Below are positions 38,181 to 49,574 of a stretch of 64,000 nt of DNA, in pieces. This DNA is from Hyparrhenia diplandra. Lineage: Eukaryota; Streptophyta; Magnoliopsida; Poales; Poaceae. Below the pieces are notes generated by a model, which worked only from the letters and a program-made list of their open reading frames with translations, searched no databases and was not told the DNA's origin. Numbering within the stretch: the first letter of the stretch is position 1; every line of letters starts with the position of its first letter. The position numbers were made by a program, and so were the translations under genes. The stretch covers positions 248,001 to 312,000 of the forward strand of contig JADLZK010007805.1 in the NCBI GenBank assembly GCA_015847255.1. Direction: 5' to 3'.

Positions 38181-41100
38181 TTAGCCCAAAAATCGTCCAC
38201 TAGAAGCGCCGAAGGCTTGACCCACCGGCAACGGAAAACGATTACACTGTAGGTTACCGCCGTAGTCAAGTTCCCATATTTCTTCGACTTGTGCGAAGCA
38301 TGTCATCTTCTCCCACATCACGCTGTTTCTCGCCCTCATATCGAACACCGCTGTTACGTGATGCACTCTTCTTGTCCTTTTCTTTTGTGTGGAACCTGTA
38401 CCCGTTGACATCATACCCTTGCCACGTGGTGACCCGCATGGGCGGCCACGACACAAGCTTCTTCACGATCTCGCATCATCTCACGGGGAATGTTACGCTT
38501 TTGGAGCCACTGGAGGAAAGTGCTCTTGTGTTCTCACGCCGATCCTTGAGGACGGTTCTTGCGCTTGCTACTTGCACGGCGGAGCTCTTTGAGGTGCTTT
38601 TTCACGTATCGTCCATGATCACCAATTGATGAAGGATCTTTGTAGTGAGCGTCTAGCACTTTGTCCCTATGTATGTCGGTGCGTGCTTTTCGGCCCGCGC
38701 ACCCCATCCCCGAGGTTCTTCCTTCATGTTGATGCTTTGGAAGCCCAATAGCCCTCCCATCTTTTATGTACTTCACACACCGTTCACGGCCTCGGCTTGT
38801 GTATGCCTCGATCATAGAGCCCCTGCGGGTAAGCGCGGTTATGATTGAATCGATTGAGGGTAGACATTAGTCGCCGGTGGTCCACATCGCTTTGTAGGTA
38901 CACGGGCCCCGGTTTGTTCAATCGATCAACCATGTGCATCATCGGGTGTGGCATAATGTCGAAGAAACGGCGGTGGGAAACACATCTCTATCCGGCACAT
39001 TATTTCGGCGATGAACTCTTTCAAGCGGCGGGCGGATCTCGCTTTGGCAATTACCTTACGGTTGATTTGGTTAAAGAAGTATGAAATCCTTGTGACCACC
39101 ATCTTCACGTATTTTGGACGAACAGCTTTGATCACAATTGGAAGGAACACCGTCAGCATGATGTGAGCATCGTGCGCGTTGAAGTTCGTCATTGTGAGGT
39201 CTTTCATGGATACCAGACTCTTGATGTTGGAAGAGAAACCCGTCGGTACCTTGATACCCCGCATCAACCGACACATAGCCAACTTCTCGTCGCTCGTTAG
39301 GTTGTAGGCCGCACCTGGGAGTTCGACTTTACCGTTCGGAAGCCGTGTAGCGTGAATTTCCGGTCGGATGCCCATGTCAACAAGATCCTGACGTGACTTC
39401 ACACCATCCTTCGTCTTGGTCTTGATATCCATCAGGAGACCGATCGTGCTTTCGAAGACATTTTTCTCAAGGTGCATCTGATCGATCGCGTGGGGTGTAT
39501 GCAGTATCTTCCAGTACTTTAGATACTTGAAGAAGATTGACTTCTTCTTGAAAGGAACGGCTGGAGGCGCTCCTTCCTCCAGTTTATCCCTCTTTCGCTT
39601 CTTTGTCTTGGAGGTGCCGTCTTCCTTATCATCGTCTTTCTTCTTCTTCTTCTTTCCAAACTCGCACTCCAAGTCCTTCACCATGTCAAACACCTTCGGA
39701 CCATAACTAGTCGGTGCTACCGAGGTTTCGACTTCGCCCTTGTTGTCAAAGTACACATTCATTTTTGGATCTCTGTACCTATGCTTCTTTGCAGAGGAAG
39801 TCGCCTCGTGTTCCATGTACACGATTTTTTTGGATCCCTTCGGGTAAGTGGGCGTGTTTCTTCAATGCAAGCTACACAGGCGGTCTTCCCTTTAATCTGC
39901 CGCCCGATAATGAAAAAAAAGGTAGGGTAATCGGTGATGGTGACAAAGATGATGGCACGAAGAGTGAACTTCTCCTTGCGGTGCGCATCAAACATGCTGA
40001 CCCCATCATCAAAGCGGTACCTCCATCTCCTCCATGAACGGCTCCGAGAACACATCTATATCGTTCTTGTCAACGCCCGGTCGAAATGAGCATGGTGAGC
40101 AAAACATACCGCGCTTTTGACAAAGATGTGGAGGTAGATTGTACATGGTGAGGACGACCCAGGCCACGTGCTATGCGTCTTTGCGCCAGTCACCGAATGG
40201 GTTCATTCCGTCGGTACTCAATGCGAACCGAACGTTCACGGGCTCCCTGCAAAGTCGGGGTAGGCGGCGTCGAAGTCTTGCCATCGCTTAGCATCCGAAG
40301 GGTGCCGTAGATTCATCATCCTTCACACGATCGCTAGATGCATGCCACGTCATGTGCTTAGCATCCTCGGGGTTCCCATAGAGAGCCCGTAGGCGTCGGT
40401 GAAGGTACCACATTGGCGTATTTGGGCGTTTCCTCTCGCGTGTAACCTTCCTCTTCCTCGCCCCGCGTTGACATGATCTTCTTCGCGGCCGCACCGGTTT
40501 TCTTCGCCCCCTTCTTCTTCTTTCGCCCGCCCTGTTTCCTCATCGGCGTCATCGTCCCACGCGACATCCGGCATTCCGCTTGTATCGACTAAGCGCCCGC
40601 AGTCGCGGACAAGCGGTCAAATTCTCGTCTTGATCGCCCGATATAGGATACGATGGTTGGGGCGAGCATCGAACTTCTTCACTTTCGCCGCCACCGGGCG
40701 GATCAACTTCTTAGCGCGATACGTGCTAGCGAGGAACCTTGTTAGGCGATGGATACGTCGAGGCGAGGTAACTTACGAGCTCATTGAAGCTAGTGTCGGA
40801 CCAGCCATGGCGAGACTTCAACATCGACAAGTTCGAGGGTAAAACTCGCCCGTGCAACCCTCCGGACTGTCTTTGTAAAGAGGATCAGCTTCGCTGCTGC
40901 TTCATCGTTTGAAGTTTTCCAACCATTTCGGGCACCCAAGCGAATGTCGTCCTCACCGAGTCGGTTGACCAAATCTTCAAAAACGGACATCCTCGGGCTG
41001 CGTCATAGGATTCTCCCGCCGCCGTCCCCTCCACCACCACCACCGTCATCGCCGTCATCGTCGACGTCGGCCGTGGTTTTGAACAAATCGATGGAATTGG

Positions 41101-41411
41101 ACCGGTGGTGGACTTTTCTTCGCATCGGTAGGGGACCGCCGGGTCTTGGATCGACCGGTGGATCGAAGGGTGGAACTTCTTCGCCGTGAAAAGTCCGGAC
41201 CAAATAGTCACCGACGAAGCCATGCATGATTAGGTGAGATCGCACGACGGTGTCGAGAACGCTTTTGATTCTTGCATTTTGCGCGCGGACGGATGATCGG
41301 CCTCTGTTGAATTATCTCGGCCAGGTCGCCGCCGAGCAACAAACTTCTTCACCTCATCAAAGTATTCGTCATCAACCCTCTTCATCTCATACATCCGGTG
41401 GGCTCGGTGCC
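38181..41411 (-). pseudogene. TNP2-type CACTA transposase, frame-broken
   Basis: Catalyses excision and insertion of CACTA elements. On the minus strand, in order: an N-terminal zinc-ribbon-like region (DEYFDEVKKFV near 41360, HLIMHGFVGDYLVRTFHGEE near 41200); the transposase core (GVSMFDAHRKEKFTLRAII and FVTITDYPTFFF near 39990-39920, ACVACIEET near 39860); a long continuous block 39822-38926 (YLKYWKILHTPHAIDQMHLE, then KNVFESTIGLLMDIKTKTKD); a DUF4218-type region (YIKDGRAIGLPKHQHEGR near 38770); and a DUF4216-type tail (VTTWQGYDVNGYRFHTKE near 38400). Frames shift at least near 40990, 39840, 38930 and 38530, so no single protein is encoded. Confidence 0.85.
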
Positions 41412-41497
41412 TCTCCATCCTGATCGATCCCTGCTCTTCCAAAAAGCTAATTAGTGCCGTTACATAGTACTCAAACCAAAAAAAAAAAAGGAGAAGA

Positions 41498-41705
41498 AGT
41501 CCCACCATAGATCTAGATCTAGAGAAAGGCGTTTTCTCTCTCCTCCAAAAAAAAAAAGAGATGAAGTTGCACCAGAGATCTAGGTCTAGAGAAAGGCAGT
41601 TTTCTATCTCCTCCAAACCAAAAAAAAAAAAAAAAAAGTTCCACCATAGATCTAAATCTAGAGAAAAGACAGTTTTCTCTCTCCTCATGTGTCTCTAGAT
41701 TTAGA
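41498..41705. repeat. three tandem copies, about 67-72 bp, with A-runs
   Basis: Each unit has CACCATAGATCTAGATCTAG (or a variant), GAGAAAGGC, TTTTCTCTCTCCTC and an A-run of variable length. Starts near 41503, 41570 and 41642. It lies in the 5' leader or first intron of the transposase gene. Confidence 0.8.
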
Positions 41706-41890
41706 GAGGGGATGAAAAAGAGGGAAAGAAAGATCAAAAAGAGGCATTAATCGACCAATTAGTGTCTTCTCCTCCACCAAATCAAAGCCAAAACACCCAA
41801 ATCAAAGTTTTTGTCGGGTTTTGGATCAAAACCTCCCCCACAAGAGTTGGAAGAGGAAGTTCGTGGAGAAGATGAAGAGGCGGCCGTCCA

Positions 41891-41925
41891 GATTATATAG
41901 GCTACGGCCTTTTGCGTGGCGGGCG
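41891..41925 (-). promoter_or_regulatory. promoter module of the CACTA transposase gene
   Basis: On the minus strand CGCCCGCCACGCAAAA (41925-41910), a 10-bp spacer, then TATATAATC (to 41891). It stands at the inner edge of the 5' subterminal repeat cluster, where the En/Spm promoter is expected. Confidence 0.7.
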
Positions 41926-42165
41926 CCCTAATATGCCCGCCACGCAAAAGAAGCAGGGCGCGTGGCGGGCGCCCGCAACGCGCCCGCCACGGTTAATATC
42001 TTTTACGTGGCGGGTGCGTTGCGGGCGCCCGCCCAAAAAAAATGATCTTTGCGTGGCGGGCGCGCAACGCGCCCGCCACGTAAAAGAGGCCCCGGCGGCG
42101 GGGGGGCGGATCATTTACGTGGCGGGTGCAAATTGCCCGCCACGGAAAAGATCTGGTCCCCGCCG
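41906..42165. repeat. CACTA subterminal repeat cluster, 5' end
   Basis: Dense direct and inverted copies of GCGTGGCGGGCGC / GCGCCCGCCACGC with AAAAGAAG- and TTAATATC-type spacers. The sequence can form large hairpins. Confidence 0.9.
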
Positions 42166-45100
42166 CAAAAAATCAATTCGTTACTAGTGCGATGGACACG
42201 TCCGCTGCTCGTCATCGAGTACAGTGATGAAGGTTTCTTGGCTTGACAGGTGACTGATGAGATCCATCACTGGAAAACTCACGCTGCAGCAGCACTCGTC
42301 TCGGCCACCATCGTCGGCATAGTCCACATCTAGCAACTGAATCATGCTTCTATTGACGAGCTGGTCAACATAACTCTCCCCAAGCTCAAATAAGGACTCC
42401 ACATTTTTATCTTCATCCTGGACAATACCTTCGGCTATCCACCGCCACACCAATCGGCCTCGCCTGATCTCACAGTCCTCTGGAAATACACTCGTGTACA
42501 ATAAGCAAGCCCTCAGATGGGGAGGGAGATTGTAGTAGCCAAGAGAGGTGACCATCCTCATGTTCTGCACATCAGGTGTGTTCTCAAATCCTGAACCAAT
42601 GTACCCACGCACCTTGTGCCATTCTCTGTTGTCCCCCATCTTCCTGGCCAGCATTTTGGCTAGCGTAACAATAGCTAATGGCACACCATTGCATTTCTTC
42701 GATATTTCTTCTGCTACTTTGGTAAAATCATCATCAGGGCAGCGTTTATCTTCATGGCCAAATACTGTTTTGAAGAACAGTGTCCTGGAATCATCTGCAG
42801 AAAGGGGTTTCAGTTCGTATGGAGTTCCAACTTGATCGGCTACATCAAAGTTGCGGGTAGTTGCGATGATTCTACTTCCATGGTTGTTGTCGATTAGAGC
42901 ACATCGGATCTTGTCCCATGACAGTGTATCCCATAAATCATCGACAACGATTAAGTACCTGCAACTACAAGTAGTGAGTCCACTGTAATATAACGTGAGC
43001 TAGCGAAATTTGCAGTTGTAAAATAAAGTGAAAAGCACCTACACACTAGCAGTACGTAAGAACTGACTGTGGTTCTGTTTTGTAGTAATTGATTGATACA
43101 GTAGACTACCGGAATAATGCACTTCAACTTCTCAAGTTATGTCTTGGAATGTCAAGATTTTCTCTGAAATTACAGCTTACCTCTTGTTCTGAAGGAATCC
43201 TAAGAGCTGATTGATGAGCTTCCTCTCGTCCCTTGGTTCTTGGGTAGTAGCATCAGCATCGCCGGTGAAACCAAGCTGCCGGAGCAAACTCTGGAGAACT
43301 GACTCGATGTGGGGATGAAATCCGATGGGGACGAACGCCGCGCAATCGAACTGCGGTCGGAGAACGCCATACGCCGATCTGGCGAGGGCTGTCTTGCCCA
43401 ACCCCGCAGACCCGACGATGGCGACTGCCTTCACCTTCCGGTCGCAAGCGTCGACTTCGCTGCCGTCACTGTTGCCATCGCCGCGCAGGCGCAGCCTCGT
43501 GATGAGCCCGTCTCTGGCGCCATCAGCGCCGACGAGTACCACCTCCTCGTCCAGGTCCGAGTGGATAACGGTGGCCGGAGGCACAGGAAGTTCCCCTGCA
43601 ATCTGGGGACGAGACCCGGAGAGGTCGGTGGCCCTTTGAAGAAGCCCTTCGAGGCTGATGTGCATGGGAGAACGCGGCAGGTCGTCTCCGCCGTCCTGTC
43701 CGCGGGCCGGCTGCAGCGAGGATGAGACAAGGAGGGTGTCGATGGCATCGTCGACGTCGTACGCCAGCTCCCTTGCTGCGCCGGCCCAGGCCCCTGTCCT
43801 CCTTCTCGCTATCTTGGGGCTGCCCCGGCGACGCGTGGCCACGGGCGGCAGCGTCGCGGAGGGCGGCGTGGATACTCGTGAGCTCCCGGCTAAGGAGCTC
43901 CGCACCGTCGTGGTCGCCATCGTGTTTGAGGAGCAGGTAGGCCTGCAGCTTCGGTAGGATACTTCCCACAATGGCCGCTGCGATCTCCATAGCTCGACCT
44001 TCGAGACCGGTTTACCTGGGCTGCGCTGCGCTGCGCGCGTCTCGCCTCTCGCGTATTCCTGCAGTGAAGAAGGTGGTTGAACCGCCCGCGCCGTGTCGTG
44101 TCTGTACTCGTCTGTCGGCAGCTACTCCTTCTTACTTCATCAATGGGCTGGTGGGCCATGGCTCAGGTCAATAGGTCATAGATAGTCTGCCACGTATGGT
44201 GCTGAACACCGACGCTTTTGCTCACACAAATATACTCCAATACAATTGCATGATGTGTTTGCACGATGTCGATAATAACAGAGAAAAAAAAGGCAATGAG
44301 AATGAGAAGCTACAAAAGAAACCCCTAGAAGGCTACCACGTCATCGGTCATCCAGTAATCTGTGGACAGCGACAAGGCATATCTCCTGCAAGGCACCTGC
44401 TCCGCTCCTCTGCTGTACTCGCTCCGTCGGTAATTAAACATATAATGTCCGTGCTAACGTCACGGTTTTGATTTTCGAAACTGTTAGATAAACTATCTAA
44501 GTTACAACATTGAGTACGTTCTTGTGTATTTTGGTAAAACATAAACATATAAAATTACATTGTAGCTAACTTCTTAATCAAGAATTCGATATCTTCGGGG
44601 AGCTTGTCACAACATTTTTTCTGATTTTTTTGTCAAGATGTCACCCATAAATTCCCTCCTTAGTGTAGTTGGTTCTTGTACTTGCCGGATAGCAATAATA
44701 GATTACTAATTAGTTTCTCTGGACGTAGACATTTTGCGTTTCTTGTATCAAACAACCAAAGGTTGATTAACAGATAGTCTGAAATTCATTTGACACTCTT
44801 CGCACAAACAAACATAGTTGTCACAAATATGATTCCAATGCCTAGTACAAAGGTCAATTGAACGTCCCTACGACGCACTTTGTCTTTCTCAAGAGAACAC
44901 ATTCATAAGCTTAGCCAAATCATAGGTGGTTGTGGTTGGTGACATCCGAGATCGGATGATTTAGTCCATCTGAGACTCACTTTGCAAATTCAGTCATATG
45001 TGGTTGTATTGATCCCCGATATCGAATGGTAAAGTTTAGATGAATCAAACGAACCGATCCATTCGATTTCTTAATCCAAATAAACCAAACTAAACCGAAT

Positions 45101-45267
45101 TCTCAATTCAACCAAATAAACCAAACTAAACCGAAGTTAAATCGATTTGGAGCGGTGGGAGTAGCTAACCAGGTGGAATATAGGGGGGTATATGAATCCA
45201 AGGGCTAAAGCGGTTTGTGCCACGTCGAATATTGATGTTAATTAGGACTAAACATGAGCTGATTATA

Positions 45268-45390
45268 AAACTAGATAATGGCTAATTCGTGAGATAAATC
45301 TAGTAAGCCTAACTATTCATTATTAAGAGCATATTTACTATAGCACCACATTGTTAATTAGACTTAACGATTCATCTCACAAATTAGTCT
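45268..45390. mobile_element. MITE-like inverted repeat
   Basis: GGCTAATTCGTGAGATAAAT at the left and the complement of ATTCATCTCACAAATTAG at the right form an inverted repeat of about 30 bp with mismatches. The CTAATTYGTGAGATRAATC core is common in grass hAT-type MITEs. A target duplication was not found. Confidence 0.5.
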
Positions 45391-45615
45391 TAATATGTGC
45401 AATAAGTTTCAACTCCACTTTTTTTCAAGGAGAATATGTGGAATTGAACCATCTATCTATCTACTTTAAACATGAGGATGCGGGTGAACAAGTGGTTTCC
45501 TCTCACAAGACCTTTGTTGAACTAGAGTAACGAGGTCCTCCACCATCGAATCCGACTCTGCCTCCATCATAACCGTCCACGCTGAACCGGAGTTCTCGAA
45601 CCATTGACGCCCAAT

Positions 45616-46020
45616 CCCCCAAACGCTACACTCCTTGGGGCGGCTCGCGGGCACGACGCACGCCGCCGCCGCCCCTTTGTCGCCTACTCAATGAGCCGTG
45701 AGCCCGGAGGCGCCCATTTGTCTGCGCCCGCCCTAGTCCGGTGCGCCTCCTCCCCATCCTTCTTGTCCTTGCCGCCATGCTCGCTTCTAGCACCGCCGCC
45801 TCGCCGCCCCCAACGCCCACTCCCCCAAACGCTACACTCCTCCGCCTTTGCCCATCCGCCCGCCCGCCCAATGAGCCGCGAGCCGCCGAGCCGCCGTGTT
45901 GTCCGCGCCGCCGCCAGGTGCAGTGCCTCCTCCCCATCCTTCTTTGTCCTTGCCGTCGTGCTCTACTTAGCACTTTGCCGCCTCTGCCCCCCAAATCCAC
46001 GGCCTCGCACCATGCCAAAG
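45616..46020. repeat. tandem duplication, about 210-bp unit
   Basis: Both copies begin CCCCCAAACGCTACACTCCT and contain AATGAGCCG, GAGCC and CCTCCTCCCCATCCTTCTT followed by GTCCTTGCCG. The copies differ by several indels. Confidence 0.75.
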
Positions 46021-46036
46021 TCGTGGGAGACCCCTT

Positions 46037-47512
46037 TGTCGGGGGCGAAAATAATCGGCCCACAAGTAAAAATAGGCCCAAGGCAGATATCACGGCCCAA
46101 GGGCCCAAAAAACGAATCGGTGGGAAGACGACGCTAGACGGAAAACCCAAGACGTATCATGGGCTAGGAGATAGAAGGAAGGATCGAAGGACGGCCCCCG
46201 GCCAACAAATTGACAAAGAAGGACTTAATACGGGACATCCTTTTGGCCCAATTAAAGGCCCAAAGCAGCCCATCTCGAGATACTCCTCTAAAACGAGGCC
46301 CAACTTGCCAAGTCAACCCCCAACCAGGCGAAAGGGCCTGGGGTGAAAACTCGAGGAGTTATAGAAATAAAAATAAAGAGCCGTAGGGACCAACGTTAGT
46401 ATGGAGAAGGAGGACTAGAAAAAGCAAAGCGCATAACAAGCTTGTTACAGCGCGTTGGCTTATAGACCAAATCGGCCCACACAACATCAGCCCATACGGC
46501 CCGCTCTCGCGAAACCACGTTCCCCAATCCGAAGGGCCGGGAGCCTCGGGGCCAAGATCCGCCCGCGAGGGCGTGGGCTCCCCCAAAGGGCGGTTCTGCC
46601 TCGCCCGAGGACCATGGCTCTCGGGCAAGACATCTCCGCCTCGCCCGAGGGTGAAAAGAGTCAGACCCGGCTCTTCCCTCTTTCTCCCGGGTAAACAACC
46701 TCGGGCGCACCTTGGGAAGCCCAACCCGATAGTGGGGAACGGCCGCATTTAATGTCCCCTGTTTCCCACGATGTGGTGACGGGACAATCGATTGCCCCGA
46801 CGATCCAACTCCGCCCCGTTATCTCCTCGCATCCCCGTTTATGGGACGTAAAGGGAGCGATTACCACACGCGTCACCCCGCACGGGGAAACACAACTTCA
46901 CTATTCATTTGCTTGCGGCTTCACCTCCTCGACACGGGTCCAAGAACCCTCGGGATATCGACACCGCACCACGGCGCGGACCCAAAGACGCCAAGAATCG
47001 CGGTGGGATCGGAGGATCCCATTGGGCCCTCGGGTTGCCCCCGCCCGGGCGACGGACACGGGCGCGGGGAGACACCAAGACACGCGTCCACACCGGGGCA
47101 TCCCCTCGGGGAACCCGAGGCTCGGGCTCGGGCATATCACGCCTATGGCCCCGGGCGGTAGACACCTTAGCATTTGTACACGACACGTATTGTATGTATT
47201 ATCTCTCCTTTACACTATAAAAAGGGGAGTGATGCCACAATAGAGAGGATCCCCCTTTTCTAGGTTTTCATACTTAGCCATCTCACCCCGGGATTGAAGG
47301 TCTTCTTCATTCCCGAAATCACTTGTATGTCGCTTTGGTTCTTGTGCACATTGGTGCGAGGTAACACGAAAGGACACCACTGGCTGGGCGTAGGGGCCCC
47401 ATGGCACGAACCGGGATAAACTCTTCGTCTCCCGGCTCGCACACGCCATCGGCGGGGAGCGCCTGACCTATAAATTATTGCCGGTGCTTGGGATACCCCG
47501 GTTCTCAAAACA
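46037..47512 (+). repeat. left LTR of the Gypsy element
   Basis: It begins TGTCGGGGGCGAAAATAATC and ends TTCTCAAAACA. A TATA box (CACTATAAAAAGGGG, about 47212-47226) lies near the expected U3/R border. The start is inferred from the TG and cannot be checked against the right LTR, which is outside the window. Confidence 0.75.
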
Positions 47513-47542
47513 GCACGGTTGGCGCGCCGGTAGGAGGGCGCT

Positions 47543-49570
47543 ATGCGAAAAATCACTTCCCATAACCTAGATGGCGACATCACCGACCTTTCCATCTCGT
47601 TCGCCGGAGCACGAGCTCCGTTGAGGAACGACGATCAGCCGGTTCGGCGACCTCGAGTTCACTACCGGGCCGTGACTTCAAGGCGACCCTATTTCCGATC
47701 GAATCGGAAGACAACCGCATTCGGTCACCAAGAGGCCGCAATCGCTACCATGGTCGCCACCACCAAAGGACGCGGCGACAACGACGACGCATGAGGCGCA
47801 GCTCCAACTACGACCTCTTCCCGTGCTCGTCGACACCGATGAGGAGGAAGAGGCGCTCGCTTCAGCAAAAGTAGCGGCCACAATGGCACCGAAGGAGTAG
47901 GACATGGCGTTGAAGAAGGCACGGCGCGGCGGCAAGCGCTCACTCGGCCACGGGAGGAGCGGACGTGTGGGTCGAGCGCACGACAACAATGCCCCGCACA
48001 TTCACGAGGCATTGGGTACGGCAACCACCACGCCAGTAGTTCGCCACCACTACATCGCGGCAAGCCAGGAGTTCCCCGTACCAGGGGTGCTCGAGCCGGT
48101 GACGGAGGCGCACCACGACGACTATCCCCGCGCCACTAGTCGGTGGGACGGCTTGTTCGCCACAGGGGCGAAGGTGCCCCCCCCCGAGGAACGGTTGGCG
48201 CCTATTTCCGGGAGCTTCATGATGAGTATCCGAAGTTTAGGGTATTACCCTAGGGCAGCTTGTGTTGTAGAAAGCTTTGAACCCGTTTCTTCAATAATGA
48301 ATATTATGATCCCCTTCGGGAATGCTATAACGTGGAGCTCATAGATGGACAACTTACAGACCCCGAGGAGAGTGATGACAATGCAGAAATCCCGCCATGA
48401 CGACGCGCTCCGCCGACGCCAGCCGCATCTGCCCCGGTCCGACCGGTCGCAGTCCCCGCCGGGCAAAGCACGTGATTACGAGACATCGAAGCTCGGCTTG
48501 GCCGAGGCAGCGAGTGCGACGGCTAGAACAAACCATCCGCCGGGAACAAGCGCAGCGAGGAAGAAACCCGCGGCGCCTCAAGCCCCGGCGGCCAGGCCAA
48601 TACCGGGAACAATTCGCGTCCCCCGAGGGTGCCAGCTCCTTTCAACCGTGCCAGCCTTAACGTAGTTGCGGCCGCGATGCTTGTTTAGGAAATGCCCGAA
48701 CCCTCGACCACCGAAGGGAGGAGGCAACGAGACGGACTCAAGGAACTCCTTGATAAAGCCGCAGTCCAACAAGTTGAGAGCTCGGCTTTCAGGAACTATG
48801 CGACCTCTAGGCGTCAGGAGTCAACTTGCAGCCGACAAGCCTCCGCCGAACCTGAACAAAGCCAAGCTCCGGCGCGTCCTATCAGGGAGCGTCTGATTGA
48901 CAACCGTTCCAACCGTGATGTTTGGGAACGCCTTGAGGAAAACCGCCCAAACCAAAGCCAGCCGAGGGGACAGTCGGGACGGAGCCGACAAGACAATCAA
49001 CGGCTCCCAAACCTAAGAGATGAAATTGAACAACGCCGAGGAAGCCGCAACGAGCGAGGCAGCTCACCTGATCCCCCGGGGCCGCAAGTCTTCACCAGGG
49101 AAATCAGAAGGGTGCCGCTGCCGTCACGCTTTCGACCCCCGAGCCATATTGAGAAGTACTCCGGTGAAACACGCCCCGAGGTCTGGCCAGATGACTACCG
49201 CCTGGCTTGCCAGTTCGCAGGAGCTCATGACGATAAGGTTATCATCCGTAACTTGCCACTCTACCATTCCGAGTCGGCACGAGCTTGGCTCGAGCACCTC
49301 CCGCCCAACCAAATCACAAGCTGGGATGACTTGGTGCGAGTCTTCGGAGGAAACTTTCAAGGCACATACCGCGCCCGGGGAAACTCCTGGGACCTCGGGG
49401 GTGTCGCGTAAAACCCGACGAATCCCAGCGCCTACATCCGGCGTTTTTCAAAACAAAGGAATGAACTCCCGAGCGTGACGGATTCCGGCGTGATTGGGGC
49501 GTTCTTGGCGGGCACCACACGCCGAGCTCGTCGGTAAGTTGTGACGCTGGACCCCAACCGAAGCCAATGA
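47543..49570 (+). pseudogene. Gypsy gag
   Basis: The longest intact part is 48692-49411, with a Gln/Arg/Asn-rich N-terminal region and a retrotransposon gag domain (RPEVWPDDYRLACQFAGAHD, ARAWLEHLPPNQITSWDDL). The first 1.1 kb after the LTR is covered only by short frames (starting at 47543), so the N-terminal part is broken. The capsid frame is lost after 49400 and resumes in another frame at 49575. Confidence 0.8.
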
Positions 49571-49574
49571 CCTT

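Larger units (their letters stand above)
33183..42189 (-). mobile_element. CACTA (En/Spm-type) transposon, 9,007 bp
   Basis: Both ends read CACTAGTA inwards (CACTAGTACCC at 33183; the complement of TACTAGTG at 42182-42189). The 3-bp target duplication CGA is present at 33180-33182 and 42190-42192, as CACTA elements produce. Subterminal regions are packed with GTGGCGGGCG and its complement CGCCCGCCAC. Two genes run on the minus strand: a TNP2-type transposase (about 41411-38181) and a second gene with an Ulp1-type region (37091-33663). It sits in exon 2 of the NLR gene in the same orientation. The coding frames are broken in several places, so it is probably not autonomous now. Confidence 0.93.
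31978..43990 (-). pseudogene. CC-NB-LRR (NLR) disease-resistance-type gene split by a CACTA element
   Basis: Intracellular immune receptor type. Exon 1 is 43990-43181. It starts MEIAAAIVGSILPKL, has a coiled-coil region with YDVDDAID in place of the EDVID motif, and a P-loop GSAGLGKTALARSAYG. A 222-bp GT-AG intron follows. Exon 2 starts at 42958 with the kinase-2 motif YLIVVDDLWD, then RNBS-B GSRIIATTR, the GLPL-type NGVPLAIVTLA, and a degenerate MHD region (FPVMDLISHLSS). It is interrupted at 42190 by the CACTA element and resumes at 33182 with about eight leucine-rich repeats, such as LRYLGLRDTRIASVPENIGK. It ends in an acidic tail FGEELMCFDDDN with a stop at 31978. Two further frame lesions exist: near 43793 in a G-run of exon 1 and near 32259 in the last LRR. 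As it stands it cannot make a full NLR. Confidence 0.88.
43991..46036. other. NLR upstream region and GC-rich duplicated segment; no gene
   Basis: 43991-45600 is AT-rich, without a supported gene; a MITE-like inverted repeat lies at 45268-45390. 45604-46036 is GC-rich and contains a duplicated block of about 210 bp (copies from 45616 and 45825). Pro/Ser/Arg-rich frames cover it, but no family is recognised. Confidence 0.45.
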
